From assembly GCA_964544055.1 (NCBI GenBank), contig CAZJAA010000010.1, forward strand, positions 9,847 through 73,846: a stretch of 64,000 nt of DNA. The letters are read 5' to 3'. The number at the start of each line of letters is the position of its first letter. The stretch's first letter is position 1. The position numbers were made by a program, and so were the translations under genes. The DNA is from SIG299 sp964544055 (GTDB taxonomy: Bacteria; Bacillota; Clostridia; Lachnospirales; Lachnospiraceae). Of the stretch, positions 33,782-42,999 are shown in pieces. The notes beneath the pieces were generated by a model that searched no databases, was not told the DNA's origin, and was given only the letters and a program-made list of their open reading frames with translations.

Positions 33782-35827
33782 TTAAATTGTACTATAAGCA
33801 TTCAAAAAAAGGAAGATATCATTTGCACCATTCCGGCATAAATCATCCATTATTTTCTTTCTCTCTGTCCCGGAAATACGATTTGCCGCTTCGTTTGCCT
33901 CTTTCAGACAGTCAGCGTCCTGATAGATATCACCAATTTTAAATATCATATCCCCGCTTTGACGGATACCAAACAAATCCCCCGGTCCACGCAGTCTTAA
34001 ATCCTCTGAAGCAATAAAAAAACCGTCATTCGACTTATTTAAAATACCAAGACGCTCCATCGTGGCTTCGTCCGTATTGCTGCTCATGATAATGCAGTAA
34101 GACTGGGCACTGCCACGTCCCACGCGTCCTCGCAACTGATGAAGCTGTGCCAGACCAAACCGCTCTGCATTTTCAATCATCATAACCGTTGCATTTGGAA
34201 CGTTGACTCCCACTTCAACTACCGTTGTAGAAACAAGTATCTGGATTTCTCCGGAAGAAAACCGCTCCATCACAGAGTTTTTTTCCTCCGCAGACATTTT
34301 TCCATGCAGTGCTTCCACACAAACCCCTGCACCAAAACGCTGTCTGATGCGTTCTGTATAGTCCGTTACATTTTCAAGGTCGGACGTTTCACTTTCTTCC
34401 ACCATGGCACAGATAATATATACCTGATGTCCTGCTGCCAGCTGTTTTTCCATAAAACGATATGCCGTTTCGCGATATTCCGTTCCTACCACACAATTTT
34501 TTATCGGAAGACGTTCTGCCGGAAGCTCTTTTATTACAGAAATGTCCATATCTCCATATAACATCATGGCAAGTGTTCGCGGTATCGGAGTGGCACTCAT
34601 TACAAGAATATGCGGTTCTTCTCCTTTTCCGGCTAATTTTTCCCGTTGCTTTACACCAAAGCGGTGCTGTTCATCCGTAATTACAAGGCCAAGTCTGTGA
34701 TATTCGGCTTTTTCCTGAATCAATGCATGTGTACCAATCATAATATCCACAGTACCGGACTTCATTTTTTCGTAAGCATCCCGCTTTTCCTTCGCCGTCA
34801 TGGAACCTACCAGCAGAAGAACCCTCACGCCAAAAGAATCCAGCAGTTTATTGGCAGAATCATAATGCTGCTTTGCAAGCACCTCGGTTGGCACCATCAA
34901 GCAGCCCTGATAGCCGTTTTTTACGGTAAAAAGCAATGCCAGCAGTGCCAGGATTGTTTTACCGGAGCCTACGTCTCCCTGTACCAGCCGTGCCATCAGT
35001 CTGCCGCCGGTCATATCCTGCTGAATTTCCTCCCAAACCTTTTTCTGGTCATTGGTAAGTTTATACGGCAGGCTTTGAATGAGGGCATCACATTCCGGCA
35101 CTGCCTTAAAAGAAATCCTGCTGTGCCGTTCTTCTTTGTTTCCTGCCAGTTCCCGCAGATAAACAGAAAACAAAAAAAATTCTTCAAATACAAGCGACTT
35201 TCTTGCCGCAAACATTGTTTCCCTACTTTTTGGAAAATGAATTTCTTCCAGCGTATTCTTTCTTTTAAGTACACCATATGCACGACGCACTGCGGCAGGA
35301 ATGTATTCAGGAAGCTCTCCTGCCAGGGATAATGCCTGCTTCATGGACTTTGAAACCATGTTGTTCGTCAACCCTTTCGTCAACGAATACACCGGCTGCA
35401 GCACGTTCTGCAATCGCTGGTATTCTTCCCGTTTATACTGCTTGGGCTGTTCCATGCACAGCTTCTTCCCTTTTTTACTTATTCTTCCCCGAAAAATATA
35501 TCGGTAGCCTATTTGCAGATTTTTTTTTAAATAGGGCTGATTAAACCAGGTAAGCGAAATACTGCCCGATGGGTCTGTGGCAACACAGGTAAGAATCGTC
35601 ATTTTCCCTCCCGCCTGCGTTTCTGAAATTCTGGAAACCGAGGCTTCTATCACTCCTATCGTGCCTTCCTTTAAAGCTGTTATTGGCACAGGTTCGGAAA
35701 AGGTCTCATATTCACGCGGGTAGTACGTCAGAAGCTGCCCTACGGTATACACATCCAGTTTTTCAAACAAAGCTCTTGTCTTCTCCCCAATTCCTTTCAC
35801 TGAATCAATAGGATCACTAATCTGCAT
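33782..35827 (-). CDS. recG: ATP-dependent DNA helicase RecG
   Basis: A 681-residue fork-reversal helicase. The N-terminal wedge (OB fold, about 1-180) is followed by superfamily 2 motifs: Walker A QGDVGSGKT, DEQH box ITDEQHRFG, VMSATPIPRT, and motif VI LHQLRGRVGRG. Length is normal. It follows the DAK2 gene as in most Firmicutes. The expected next genes, rsmD and coaD, lie about 33 kb away on the same strand, so an accessory block separates them. Confidence 0.96.
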   Translation of the reverse strand: MQISDPIDSVKGIGEKTRALFEKLDVYTVGQLLTYYPREYETFSEPVPITALKEGTIGVIEASVSRISETQAGGKMTILTCVATDPSGSISLTWFNQPYLKKNLQIGYRYIFRGRISKKGKKLCMEQPKQYKREEYQRLQNVLQPVYSLTKGLTNNMVSKSMKQALSLAGELPEYIPAAVRRAYGVLKRKNTLEEIHFPKSRETMFAARKSLVFEEFFLFSVYLRELAGNKEERHSRISFKAVPECDALIQSLPYKLTNDQKKVWEEIQQDMTGGRLMARLVQGDVGSGKTILALLALLFTVKNGYQGCLMVPTEVLAKQHYDSANKLLDSFGVRVLLLVGSMTAKEKRDAYEKMKSGTVDIMIGTHALIQEKAEYHRLGLVITDEQHRFGVKQREKLAGKGEEPHILVMSATPIPRTLAMMLYGDMDISVIKELPAERLPIKNCVVGTEYRETAYRFMEKQLAAGHQVYIICAMVEESETSDLENVTDYTERIRQRFGAGVCVEALHGKMSAEEKNSVMERFSSGEIQILVSTTVVEVGVNVPNATVMMIENAERFGLAQLHQLRGRVGRGSAQSYCIIMSSNTDEATMERLGILNKSNDGFFIASEDLRLRGPGDLFGIRQSGDMIFKIGDIYQDADCLKEANEAANRISGTERKKIMDDLCRNGANDIFLFLNAYSTI

Positions 35828-35867
35828 TCTGCGTTCCCCCCTCCCTTTTTGCTATACTAAATACAAC

Positions 35868-35913
35868 AAGAGTGTCGCAAAACAACGCTTTCACGCTATT
35901 TTACGGCACTCTT
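35868..35913. repeat. Inverted repeat between recG and the DAK2 gene
   Basis: AAGAGTG (35868-35874) pairs with CACTCTT (35907-35913), with more possible pairs inside (CAAAA/TTTTA, CGC). No T-run follows on the minus strand close to the stem, so it is a weak terminator candidate for the DAK2 transcript at best. Confidence 0.35.
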
Positions 35914-35924
35914 CTGAAACACCT

Positions 35925-37616
35925 TTATTCTACAGAAATTACATAATAGTAAATTGGCTGGTTACCAAAATGTACTTCTACTTCTACTTCCGGGTAGCTC
36001 TCTGTAATGCGGGCAGCCAGTGCCTCAGCCTCTTCTTCGCTGGTTTCTTCCCCATAATAAAGTGTAACCAGTTCGGAAGTTTCATCTATCATATTTACCA
36101 AAAGTTCATATGCCGTATCTTCTACAGCTTCTCCGACTGCACGGATAGTGGAATCGTCCAGTCCCATAATATTGCCCTGTCTGATTTCCATGCCATCAAT
36201 GCTGGTATCGCGTACTGCATAAGTAACCTGACCGGTTTTAACTTTTTTCATTTCCGTAGTCATCAATTCTACATTTTCTTCCGGAGACTTATCATATGCA
36301 AAGTTGATTAATGCTGCAATACCCTGTGGTACTGTTTTGGAAGGAATTACGACAACCGTTTTATCCTCTGTTAATGTTTTTGCCTGTTCTGCCGCAAGGA
36401 TAATGTTCTTGTTATTTGGTAAGACATAAACCGTATCTGCGTTTACACTTTCAATGGCAACCAGTACGTCTTCGGTACTCGGATTCATGGTCTGACCGCC
36501 TTCGATAATGCTGTCCACGCCAAGCCCAAGAAAAATTTCGTTCATGCCTTCGCCAATAGAAACTGCTACAAAGCCTTCTTTTTTTCTTGGTGTCTTTTTT
36601 TCCTGCGGTACAGCTTCCTGTACCGCAGTTTCCTGCTTTGCAGTCGCTGCTTCTGCTCCCGAAATAACACGCTCATTATGTTCTTCACGCATATTATCAA
36701 TCTTCATTTTAGTCAGGGAACCATAAGTTAATGCTCTCTGGATTGCAAGCCCCGGAGCATTGGTATGCACATGCACTTTGACGATATCATCATCAGAAAC
36801 TACAACAATGGAATCGCCCAGTGACTCCAGATATGCTTTAAATTCACGTTCTGTATCCATGTTGTATTCTTTTTCCAGCATAATAATAAATTCGGTACAA
36901 TAGCCAAATTTAATGTCTGCTGTAGATATTTCATCTGAAGCTGCACCTGTTGGTTTATTTACTACAGGCTTTGCAACCGGAATTTCAAAATCCACTTCTT
37001 TTCCGACAAGTGCATCATAAGCTCCTTTCATGATTTCCATTAAGCCCTGCCCGCCAGAGTCTACAACACCTGCTTCCTTTAATACCGGAAGCAGCTCCGG
37101 TGTATAGGCAAGCACCTCGTCCATATATTTAATTACTTCTTCCATAAAGAAGAGAATATCGTCTGTTTCTTCCACTAACTGAGCAGCACGTTCTGCACCA
37201 CCTTTTGCAACGGTAAGAATGGTTCCTTCCTTTGGCTTCATTACCGCTTTGTATGCTGTTTCAACTGCACGCTGAAAAGCTTCTGCTGCAACAGTCACTG
37301 TAACTTCCTTATGTTCGCCGACTACCTTGCAAAAGCCACGAAGCAGCTGGGATAAAATGACACCGCTGTTTCCTCTTGCACCACGCAGAGAACCGGACGA
37401 AATGGCCTTGGCAAGTTCTTTCATGGCCGGATTATCCATCTGGCTTACTTCCTTTGCGGCTGACATAATCGTTAATGTCATATTCGTACCCGTATCTCCA
37501 TCCGGAACCGGAAACACGTTTAATTCGTTAATATATTCCTTTTTTGCTTCTATTCTCTTTGCTCCTGATAAAAAAGCCTTGCAAAGCATCTTTGCGTCTA
37601 TTGTAATATTTGCCAC
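35925..37616 (-). CDS. fakA: DAK2-domain protein, fatty acid kinase FakA/YloV type
   Basis: A 563-residue cytoplasmic protein. The N-terminal DAK2 ATP-binding domain shows the metal-binding NVFPVPDGDTGTNM, then GSLRGARGNSGVILSQLL and VVDSGGQGLM. A middle domain and a DegV-like C-terminal domain (GYPEVEVEVHFG at the end region) complete the YloV/FakA layout. FakA phosphorylates fatty acids presented by a FakB partner; no FakB gene is here. The start is GTG 37616 with AGGAGG upstream. It is preceded by the Asp23 gene, the conserved Firmicute pair. Confidence 0.88.
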   Translation of the reverse strand: MANITIDAKMLCKAFLSGAKRIEAKKEYINELNVFPVPDGDTGTNMTLTIMSAAKEVSQMDNPAMKELAKAISSGSLRGARGNSGVILSQLLRGFCKVVGEHKEVTVTVAAEAFQRAVETAYKAVMKPKEGTILTVAKGGAERAAQLVEETDDILFFMEEVIKYMDEVLAYTPELLPVLKEAGVVDSGGQGLMEIMKGAYDALVGKEVDFEIPVAKPVVNKPTGAASDEISTADIKFGYCTEFIIMLEKEYNMDTEREFKAYLESLGDSIVVVSDDDIVKVHVHTNAPGLAIQRALTYGSLTKMKIDNMREEHNERVISGAEAATAKQETAVQEAVPQEKKTPRKKEGFVAVSIGEGMNEIFLGLGVDSIIEGGQTMNPSTEDVLVAIESVNADTVYVLPNNKNIILAAEQAKTLTEDKTVVVIPSKTVPQGIAALINFAYDKSPEENVELMTTEMKKVKTGQVTYAVRDTSIDGMEIRQGNIMGLDDSTIRAVGEAVEDTAYELLVNMIDETSELVTLYYGEETSEEEAEALAARITESYPEVEVEVHFGNQPIYYYVISVE

Positions 37617-37642
37617 AATACTATCCTCCTAAATTTCTACGG

Positions 37643-38014
37643 TCAGTCAATTACGCGGACGCCTTCAACATAAACGCCAATCCGCTCTACCGGAAGACCT
37701 GCAAACTCTTCCACTTTATATTTCACGTTGCTGATAAGATTATCCGTAACTGCTGAAATGCTGACACCATAGGAAACAATGATATGAAGGTCTATCTTTA
37801 TTTTATTGTCCTCTGTTACTGTTACTTCCACACCGTGAGTCAGACTTTCTCTTTTTAACAGTTTAGCGAAACCGTCTTTTACATTTACCGTTGCCATTCC
37901 AACAATGCCAAAGCATTCCACGGCAGAAGAACCTGCATATTTTGCGATAACTTCTTTATCAATCTGAACATTTCCAAGGTTCGTATTCATCATACCACTT
38001 AACGTACTACTCAT
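37643..38014 (-). CDS. Asp23/Gls24 family envelope-stress protein (YloU type)
   Basis: A 123-residue protein of the alkaline-shock Asp23 family, predicted soluble or membrane-associated. It begins with the typical GNVQIDKEVIAKYAGSSAVECFGIVGMA and ends with GVYVEGVRVID. It lies 26 bases ahead of the fakA-like gene, as yloU does before yloV. GGAGG precedes the ATG. Its role is not established beyond envelope stress and lipid metabolism association. Confidence 0.9.
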   Translation of the reverse strand: MSSTLSGMMNTNLGNVQIDKEVIAKYAGSSAVECFGIVGMATVNVKDGFAKLLKRESLTHGVEVTVTEDNKIKIDLHIIVSYGVSISAVTDNLISNVKYKVEEFAGLPVERIGVYVEGVRVID

Positions 38015-38193
38015 AGTATTCCTCCATTCCGAGAACAGCTCTGTACGGTTACGGTTCCTCTGTTTAGGAACTGATATCCGTTTGTTCCCTTTTTCAGAAA
38101 TTTTACCATAACTTCAGCATAAAAGGAACCTTTTCTTTAAATTTTTTTAAAAAGTTTCATATATTATATCAAACATCAAACTGGGAGCAGTCC

Positions 38194-38331
38194 ATGAAAC
38201 GCCTGATTGGCTTTATTTTATTCTGGATTGCCATCGGCATGATTCTGATGCTTTTCATACGCCATGGCATCCTTGCACTCTGCATAATCCTGCTCTTTCT
38301 GGTATGCGGATACCACTTGTTCTGCAAATGA
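38194..38331 (+). CDS. 45-residue hydrophobic peptide
   Basis: A small open frame on the plus strand with GGGAGCAG before the ATG. The product MKRLIGFILFWIAIGM continues into a second hydrophobic segment (LALCIILLFLVCGYH), giving two closely spaced membrane helices and a basic N-terminus. It lies between the divergent Asp23 gene and the rpmB terminator, which also serves it. I recall short proteins of this form being common in Lachnospiraceae, without known function. Absence of stop codons alone would be weak evidence; the ribosome site and amphipathic order make it credible. Confidence 0.6.
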   Translation: MKRLIGFILFWIAIGMILMLFIRHGILALCIILLFLVCGYHLFCK

Positions 38332-38357
38332 AGAAATACTCTTCATTCTTTCATAAC

Positions 38358-38396
38358 GAAAAACAGGGTGCCAAGCAACCGCTGACACCCATTTTT
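38358..38396. terminator. Shared terminator of rpmB and the 45-residue peptide gene
   Basis: GGGTG (38366-38370) pairs with CACCC (38386-38390), with additional inner pairs, and each side has an A- or T-run so both convergent transcripts can end here. The gap 38015-38431 contains otherwise only the small peptide gene and AT-rich promoter sequence. Confidence 0.75.
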
Positions 38397-38431
38397 AATC
38401 AAGCTTATTTGCTTAATCCACTTTTAGCGGC

Positions 38432-38629
38432 TTACGCACGCTCTACTTTACCGGATCTTAAGCAGGATGTACATACATACATCTTTTTAGTACCGCCCTC
38501 TGTCTTAACTCTTACGGACTTGACGTTGGACTTCCACATCTTATTAGCTCTACCGGAAACCTGGCTTCTGGTAATGCTGATAGTTCTTCCGAATAAAGCA
38601 CCCTTATCACAAACTGCACATTTAGCCAT
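38432..38629 (-). CDS. rpmB: 50S ribosomal protein L28
   Basis: A 65-residue large-subunit ribosomal protein. MAKCAVCDKGALFGRTIS and the C-terminal YVCTSCLRSGKV give two CxxC pairs, so this is the zinc-binding form. The ATG at 38629 has AAGGAGGTG upstream; the longer in-frame reading to 38674 runs through the ribosome site and should be discarded. L28 next to the asp23-fakA-recG genes is the usual Firmicute arrangement. Confidence 0.95.
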   Translation of the reverse strand: MAKCAVCDKGALFGRTISITRSQVSGRANKMWKSNVKSVRVKTEGGTKKMYVCTSCLRSGKVERA

Positions 38630-38761
38630 TTTATTGCACCTCCTTAGGTAATAATTTAAGGCTATGGCCCACAAACAAAATTATTTTAACAGAAAACCTT
38701 TCAGAATGCAAGTACAAATTAAATAAATTTTATTCTTTTGGTATCTATCTGCTTTTGTACC

Positions 38762-39160
38762 TTATTCCTCCATCTCTTCGACTACGCTGTCTACCTTTTC
38801 CTGCATTTCCTTTTTTTCTTTTTTGTCTTTTTTCAAATTGTCGATAATATCCGGTAACATATCCAGTACTTTCGTTACCGTATCCTGATTTTTTACATTA
38901 ACAAGCTTTGCATGCCCATCTTTTAATACTACCACAGAGCTTGGTGTGATTTTTCCGCCAAGACCGCCGCCGCTGCTCATATCACCTGCCTGCTTTGCCC
39001 ATGCGCCGGCACCAACACCAAACGATACATCCACCAGAGGAAGAATAATGGTGCCATCATCGAATTTCACAGCATCCCCAACCACTGTTTTGGTTGTCAA
39101 AAAACCATCCATTCCTTTAAATAAAGCTTCTACCGTGCTATTAAACCTGTTATCTGCCAT
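38762..39160 (-). CDS. gerW: GerW family sporulation protein (YtfJ)
   Basis: A 132-residue cytoplasmic or spore-core protein. FKGMDGFLTTKTVVGDAV, then IILPLVDVSFGVGAGAW and the glycine-rich GGGLGGKITPSSVVVLKDG are the family signature. In Bacillus GerW is needed for normal spore germination. Its neighbour downstream in transcription is rpmB; upstream is the DUF2953 gene, matching the conserved ytfI-ytfJ pair. The C-terminal tail is strongly charged (KKDKKEKKEMQEK). Confidence 0.92.
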   Translation of the reverse strand: MADNRFNSTVEALFKGMDGFLTTKTVVGDAVKFDDGTIILPLVDVSFGVGAGAWAKQAGDMSSGGGLGGKITPSSVVVLKDGHAKLVNVKNQDTVTKVLDMLPDIIDNLKKDKKEKKEMQEKVDSVVEEMEE

Positions 39161-39170
39161 AATTATCCTC

Positions 39171-40166
39171 CTATTCCGGCTCCTTTATATTTTTTATTTC
39201 TTTTACTGCCTGTCTTAATTCTTTATTGAAATATACCTTTCCGGCAATCAAAAGCAAAGTAAATATCTGCATTCTTCCTTTTAGCTCCACATCTGCTTCC
39301 AGCTGCTTTTCTTCAAAATTCGGACGAAGCTCCAAAAGCTTCCCGGTTTTTGCATAAAAAACGCTTATGACACCGACCACCTGACCTGTTGTTGCTGGAT
39401 TATCTGCACCATAGGCAATATATCCCTTGATTTTTCGTGGAAGAATATGCCGGAGCAACTGTTTTAATTTTTGCCAGACAAATACAATTGCCCACTTGGT
39501 TTCCGATTTTCCAAGTATCCGGAAAAGTTCATCCTTCTGATGCAGCAGCCTGCGTATTTTTTGAACAATGCTGCTTATAGTGTTTCTTATCTTTTCAATC
39601 TTACTCTTAATTTTTTCAAAGAAACTGCTTCTGCTCTTTTCCTTCGTTTCTGTTTTTTGAAAATTTTCATTTGTTTCCGCTGTGCTTTTGCTTTCTGGTC
39701 TGCTTTGCGATTTGTCTTTTGTTTTCAGCTTGTTCGGTTTTTCTGTCCCTTCCGGCTTCCTGTCGGTATCCTGATTTCTTGTATCATCCGGTTTAATAAC
39801 CTTTTTTGTCTTTTCTTTCTTTTCCGGTTTCGCAGCTTTTTTCTTTTTTTTGCCGGACTTTACTTTCTGCTTCTTTTTTTGTTTTTCTTTTTTCTGTTCT
39901 TTGCTTTTTTCCGAATCAATCAGGGCAAATCCAAAAATTCGAACCGCATAACTGATTTTTTCCATATACTCAAAACGAATCCATAGCAGCGGGAATAAAA
40001 AGCTTGCTCCCACTCTTATCTGCGTTTTTTGCGGATTATGGACAACTTTCACCTTGTAAAATACCGGCACAAACAACACCAGGGCAAGAATAAAAAGCAC
40101 CAGGCACAAAATTGTCAGGAGGGTAATTCCTATAATTTTTAAAATAAACAAAATTACCTGTATCAT
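39171..40166 (-). CDS. DUF2953 protein (YtfI type)
   Basis: A 331-residue membrane-anchored protein. One N-terminal helix (about 5-35), a conserved block VGASFLFPLLWIRFEY, then about 90 residues of low-complexity Lys/Glu/Thr-rich sequence, and a C-terminal domain (about 215-331) with LLRHILPRKIKGYIAYGADNPATTG typical of DUF2953. It pairs with gerW, 10 bases downstream, as in Bacillus ytfI-ytfJ. Expression during sporulation is likely by family. Function unknown. Confidence 0.82.
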   Translation of the reverse strand: MIQVILFILKIIGITLLTILCLVLFILALVLFVPVFYKVKVVHNPQKTQIRVGASFLFPLLWIRFEYMEKISYAVRIFGFALIDSEKSKEQKKEKQKKKQKVKSGKKKKKAAKPEKKEKTKKVIKPDDTRNQDTDRKPEGTEKPNKLKTKDKSQSRPESKSTAETNENFQKTETKEKSRSSFFEKIKSKIEKIRNTISSIVQKIRRLLHQKDELFRILGKSETKWAIVFVWQKLKQLLRHILPRKIKGYIAYGADNPATTGQVVGVISVFYAKTGKLLELRPNFEEKQLEADVELKGRMQIFTLLLIAGKVYFNKELRQAVKEIKNIKEPE

Positions 40167-40477
40167 TCCGATTCAAAATACTCCTTGCAGGAAAGTCCTT
40201 CTGTGTTTTGGTATACGTCCTCCAGCATGGAAACCACCAGATTTTCTGCTTCTTCCTTTCCTTTCGCCAACCCATAGACAAAAAGGCTACAGCATTTGTA
40301 ATATGGAAAAAGGAGTTCTGCTGCCGGCAGAATATCAAGCAGATTTTTTTCATTCGATGGCCGGGTAATCAAAAAATAGCCCGGCACAGGCTTCCCCGCA
40401 GACAGCTTTTTCTTTACTCTGTCCTGCTGCTTTTTTGCCTGCGCACCTATATATAATTTTCCTGACCATTGTATCAT
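40163..40477 (-). CDS. Small uncharacterised protein upstream of the DUF2953 gene
   Basis: A 104-residue protein I do not recognise. It is mixed alpha/beta (GKLYIGAQAKKQQDRVKKKL, GYFLITRPSNEKNLLDILP) with no signal or membrane segment. I prefer ATG 40477, which has GAGGTGG 5 bases upstream; in-frame ATGs at 40513 and 40504 lack a site. It overlaps the DUF2953 start by 4 bases (ATGA), so the two are translationally coupled and it may belong to the spore-related gerW unit. Confidence 0.65.
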   Translation of the reverse strand: MIQWSGKLYIGAQAKKQQDRVKKKLSAGKPVPGYFLITRPSNEKNLLDILPAAELLFPYYKCCSLFVYGLAKGKEEAENLVVSMLEDVYQNTEGLSCKEYFESE

Positions 40478-40540
40478 TTCTGCCACCTCATCAAGGTATA
40501 CCATAGTTATCATACCAGACTTTTTGCCGGAAGTAAAGAT

Positions 40541-41926
40541 TTACCTTTCATAACAGCTTCTAAGAAGCTCTACACTGATTTTTTTCTCCTGCTCGTCCCG
40601 GCAACCATCCAGAGACGTTCGGACATAGTTCATCACTTCGGTATGATTATTGAAAAACACCGGGAGTTCACGAAGTACTGCTGCCATAATGGCACGGTTT
40701 CCTAAGCGAGAGCCATTGTCCAGAGTCATTTTAATATCTTTCAGGAACAGTTCCTTTACTTTCTTTAAATAGTCTTTTTCTTCCTTTATTTCTTTTTTCT
40801 TCAAGGATACATATTTACTGCCGGAATTTAACTGCATGACAATTAAAATTCTCTGGTATACTACGGAAAGCAGCAGCTCACCAACCTGTTTTTCCTTTGT
40901 TTCCTTTACATACAGCAAGGTAGGCTCCAAACTCTTACACTCTTCCATCAGTGTTTCCATATCTGTTTCTGCTCCTTCAAACAGTTTTTCCATATCTATT
41001 GTTTCTTCCGCTAACAGCTTCTTTGCCATTTTCTGTGGACGCTCACTCAGCTGTTCTGCTTCCATGGTAAAATACTGTCTAGTCAGCAGCACCGACAACA
41101 GTGCATTTGCAACTGACTGTATACTTTCCAGACATTCCATGTTATTTTTCAGATATTCTATTCCATCCGCCAAGGCGGTCTTTCTTTCCTGATATTCCTT
41201 GTTCGTCAGCTCGGCAGGATTTTTGCTTTCAAAAAGCTTTTTTACCTTATCCAGCTTGCTGAAGTTTTTTGCCATTCCTTTCGGAGTGTACAGCCCCGCC
41301 GCACATCGTAATATATAGTCATACATTTCCACACTCTGGACATCTGACTCTTCATAAATGGAAAAAGAATTTTCCACCAGCTCCAGAAATTTGGATTTCG
41401 TCATTCTCATCGGCAGACAGATCAGCATTTCCTTGATATGCTGGTTGATGAATGCCGGCTCCTCGTCTGAAAAAATTTTCTGAAGAATTTCCCTTGCCAC
41501 TGCATCATTGTCCATCGGCTCCAAATTCTCTTCTGGCTCAAACTCTGCCTCCAGACGATTCAGCATATACTCATAAAGAGTAAACAAATCCGTATATACC
41601 GTAAGAATATCCACCTTGGAAATAACCTTTTCTCGAAAGTCAATCAGCTCCTTTATTGCTTTCTCATAAGCATCCGGCGAAAAAGGAACCATCAGTGTTT
41701 TATTCATAATCTCATAAATCCGTTCTTCCAGTTCTTTTATACTTCGTCCCGTTTTTAGTCTTCCCTCTGCCTTCGACTCTTTAAATACAGAAAACTCCAT
41801 ATTCATATTGTAATAAGAAAACAGTCCATATAAAGATGCCATGCGGTTCATCAGCTCCGGTAACGCCTGTTCCAGATTTCTTTCTGCCTTAATATCCTTA
41901 ATAAGTTGTCGCGTTGTGTTTTCCAT
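40541..41926 (-). CDS. Helical protein of unknown function
   Basis: A 461-residue soluble, almost wholly alpha-helical, acidic and lysine-rich protein with no motif I can name. Segments such as LTNKEYQERKTALADGIEYL and KEKQVGELLLSVVYQRIL suggest helical repeats. No signal peptide or membrane helix. ATG 41926 has GGGAG at proper distance; ATG 41932 is too close to it. It lies between the rhomboid-like gene and the gerW group. Could be a scaffold; I assign no function. Confidence 0.6.
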   Translation of the reverse strand: MENTTRQLIKDIKAERNLEQALPELMNRMASLYGLFSYYNMNMEFSVFKESKAEGRLKTGRSIKELEERIYEIMNKTLMVPFSPDAYEKAIKELIDFREKVISKVDILTVYTDLFTLYEYMLNRLEAEFEPEENLEPMDNDAVAREILQKIFSDEEPAFINQHIKEMLICLPMRMTKSKFLELVENSFSIYEESDVQSVEMYDYILRCAAGLYTPKGMAKNFSKLDKVKKLFESKNPAELTNKEYQERKTALADGIEYLKNNMECLESIQSVANALLSVLLTRQYFTMEAEQLSERPQKMAKKLLAEETIDMEKLFEGAETDMETLMEECKSLEPTLLYVKETKEKQVGELLLSVVYQRILIVMQLNSGSKYVSLKKKEIKEEKDYLKKVKELFLKDIKMTLDNGSRLGNRAIMAAVLRELPVFFNNHTEVMNYVRTSLDGCRDEQEKKISVELLRSCYER

Positions 41927-41956
41927 TTTCATTCTCCCTTATCATTTCCTGGTTCT

Positions 41957-42967
41957 TTAATCCTCTGGTTTTATCTGCGCTCCCGGCACAATTCTTCTTA
42001 CATGCTCATGTGTATACAAATGCTCCAGGCAGTACTCATAGTTTCCTTCACACTTGGAGCAATAACGGAATTCCAACGTCTCATCATCTAATTCTGTCCG
42101 TCCGCAGATGGCACATCTGTGCCTTGTAATTACCGTTCTTCCCTGATAGGAAGCTGTATTTCCCGCTTTTTGCGCCTGTTGCACCTTTTTACGGTACTCC
42201 ATTTTTCTTTTCTGTTCCTTTGGCGAAATTCTCCGATAATCTCTTGTTGCGAAGAAAAATACAATAAAATTAAGTAGAGAAGCTACTGTCATGATTCTAG
42301 TTGAAGCATCCCCAAACAGGAAAGTGTACAAAGTCAGTGCCGCATAAAAAATGCCGAACCATTTTGCCTTTATCGGAATCAGGAAATTTATCCGAAATAC
42401 CGCATCCGGATAAATGGCCGCAATGGCAAGAAGCATAGACATTTTTATCTGGTCAGTGGATATGCTGCGAAACCAAATTGCAGGAAGCACTACGCTTTCA
42501 CCGTCAATGGTTGTTGTTCCATACATGGTAAATACCGTTTTTGCACCGTCTTCGCCCAGATATTCAATCAATTCTGCAAACTGAACCCTGCCAACGACAT
42601 ACAATACAAAACTGCCCAGCATGGTAAACAGAAGCCCCGAAAAAACGAACAGGTTATAACGGAATTTTCCCATAGCAAATTGCAGATTATTTCCGAGAAC
42701 ATAATAACAGTACAGTACCAGAGCCATCATAAGTATTCCGTATATTCCGGAACCAAAGCTACTGTCCGGTACAAGCACCCAGGTAAACAACCGCCAGATT
42801 TGCCCATGCATCACCAAATAAGGGTTCAGGTACAGATACTCCACTACCCCAGGCATCACCGTCTGCAGAAAAAAGCCGATTACGCTGCAAATCACAAAAT
42901 AAAGCGGAAGATTATCCAATGCATACTTTCCATATTTTTGTTCCATTTTCATTAAAAACTTTCCCAT
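41957..42967 (-). CDS. Rhomboid-like membrane protein with C-terminal zinc-finger tail
   Basis: A 336-residue protein with about six hydrophobic segments (residues 20-260) in a rhomboid-like order: a WRLFTWVLVPD block after the first helix resembles the rhomboid L1 region, but I see no GxSx serine and no clear catalytic His, so it is probably a pseudo-protease. The C-terminal 60 residues hold CAICG, YCSKCEGNYEYC and a His pair, a likely zinc-binding finger in the cytoplasm. The start at 42967 lacks a strong ribosome site; 42952 is an alternative. Function unknown. Confidence 0.6.
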   Translation of the reverse strand: MGKFLMKMEQKYGKYALDNLPLYFVICSVIGFFLQTVMPGVVEYLYLNPYLVMHGQIWRLFTWVLVPDSSFGSGIYGILMMALVLYCYYVLGNNLQFAMGKFRYNLFVFSGLLFTMLGSFVLYVVGRVQFAELIEYLGEDGAKTVFTMYGTTTIDGESVVLPAIWFRSISTDQIKMSMLLAIAAIYPDAVFRINFLIPIKAKWFGIFYAALTLYTFLFGDASTRIMTVASLLNFIVFFFATRDYRRISPKEQKRKMEYRKKVQQAQKAGNTASYQGRTVITRHRCAICGRTELDDETLEFRYCSKCEGNYEYCLEHLYTHEHVRRIVPGAQIKPED

Positions 42968-42999
42968 AAACTATTTTTTCTGCCTTTCTTGATACTAAA

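Noticed and set aside
34646..35332. 228-codon rightward frame inside recG
   Set aside because: Shadow of recG, which has complete helicase motifs; the frame has no ribosome site and low-complexity composition.
39471..39986. 171-codon rightward frame rich in Phe/Leu
   Set aside because: Antisense of the Lys/Glu-rich linker of the DUF2953 protein, which produces long Phe/Leu-rich frames by chance.
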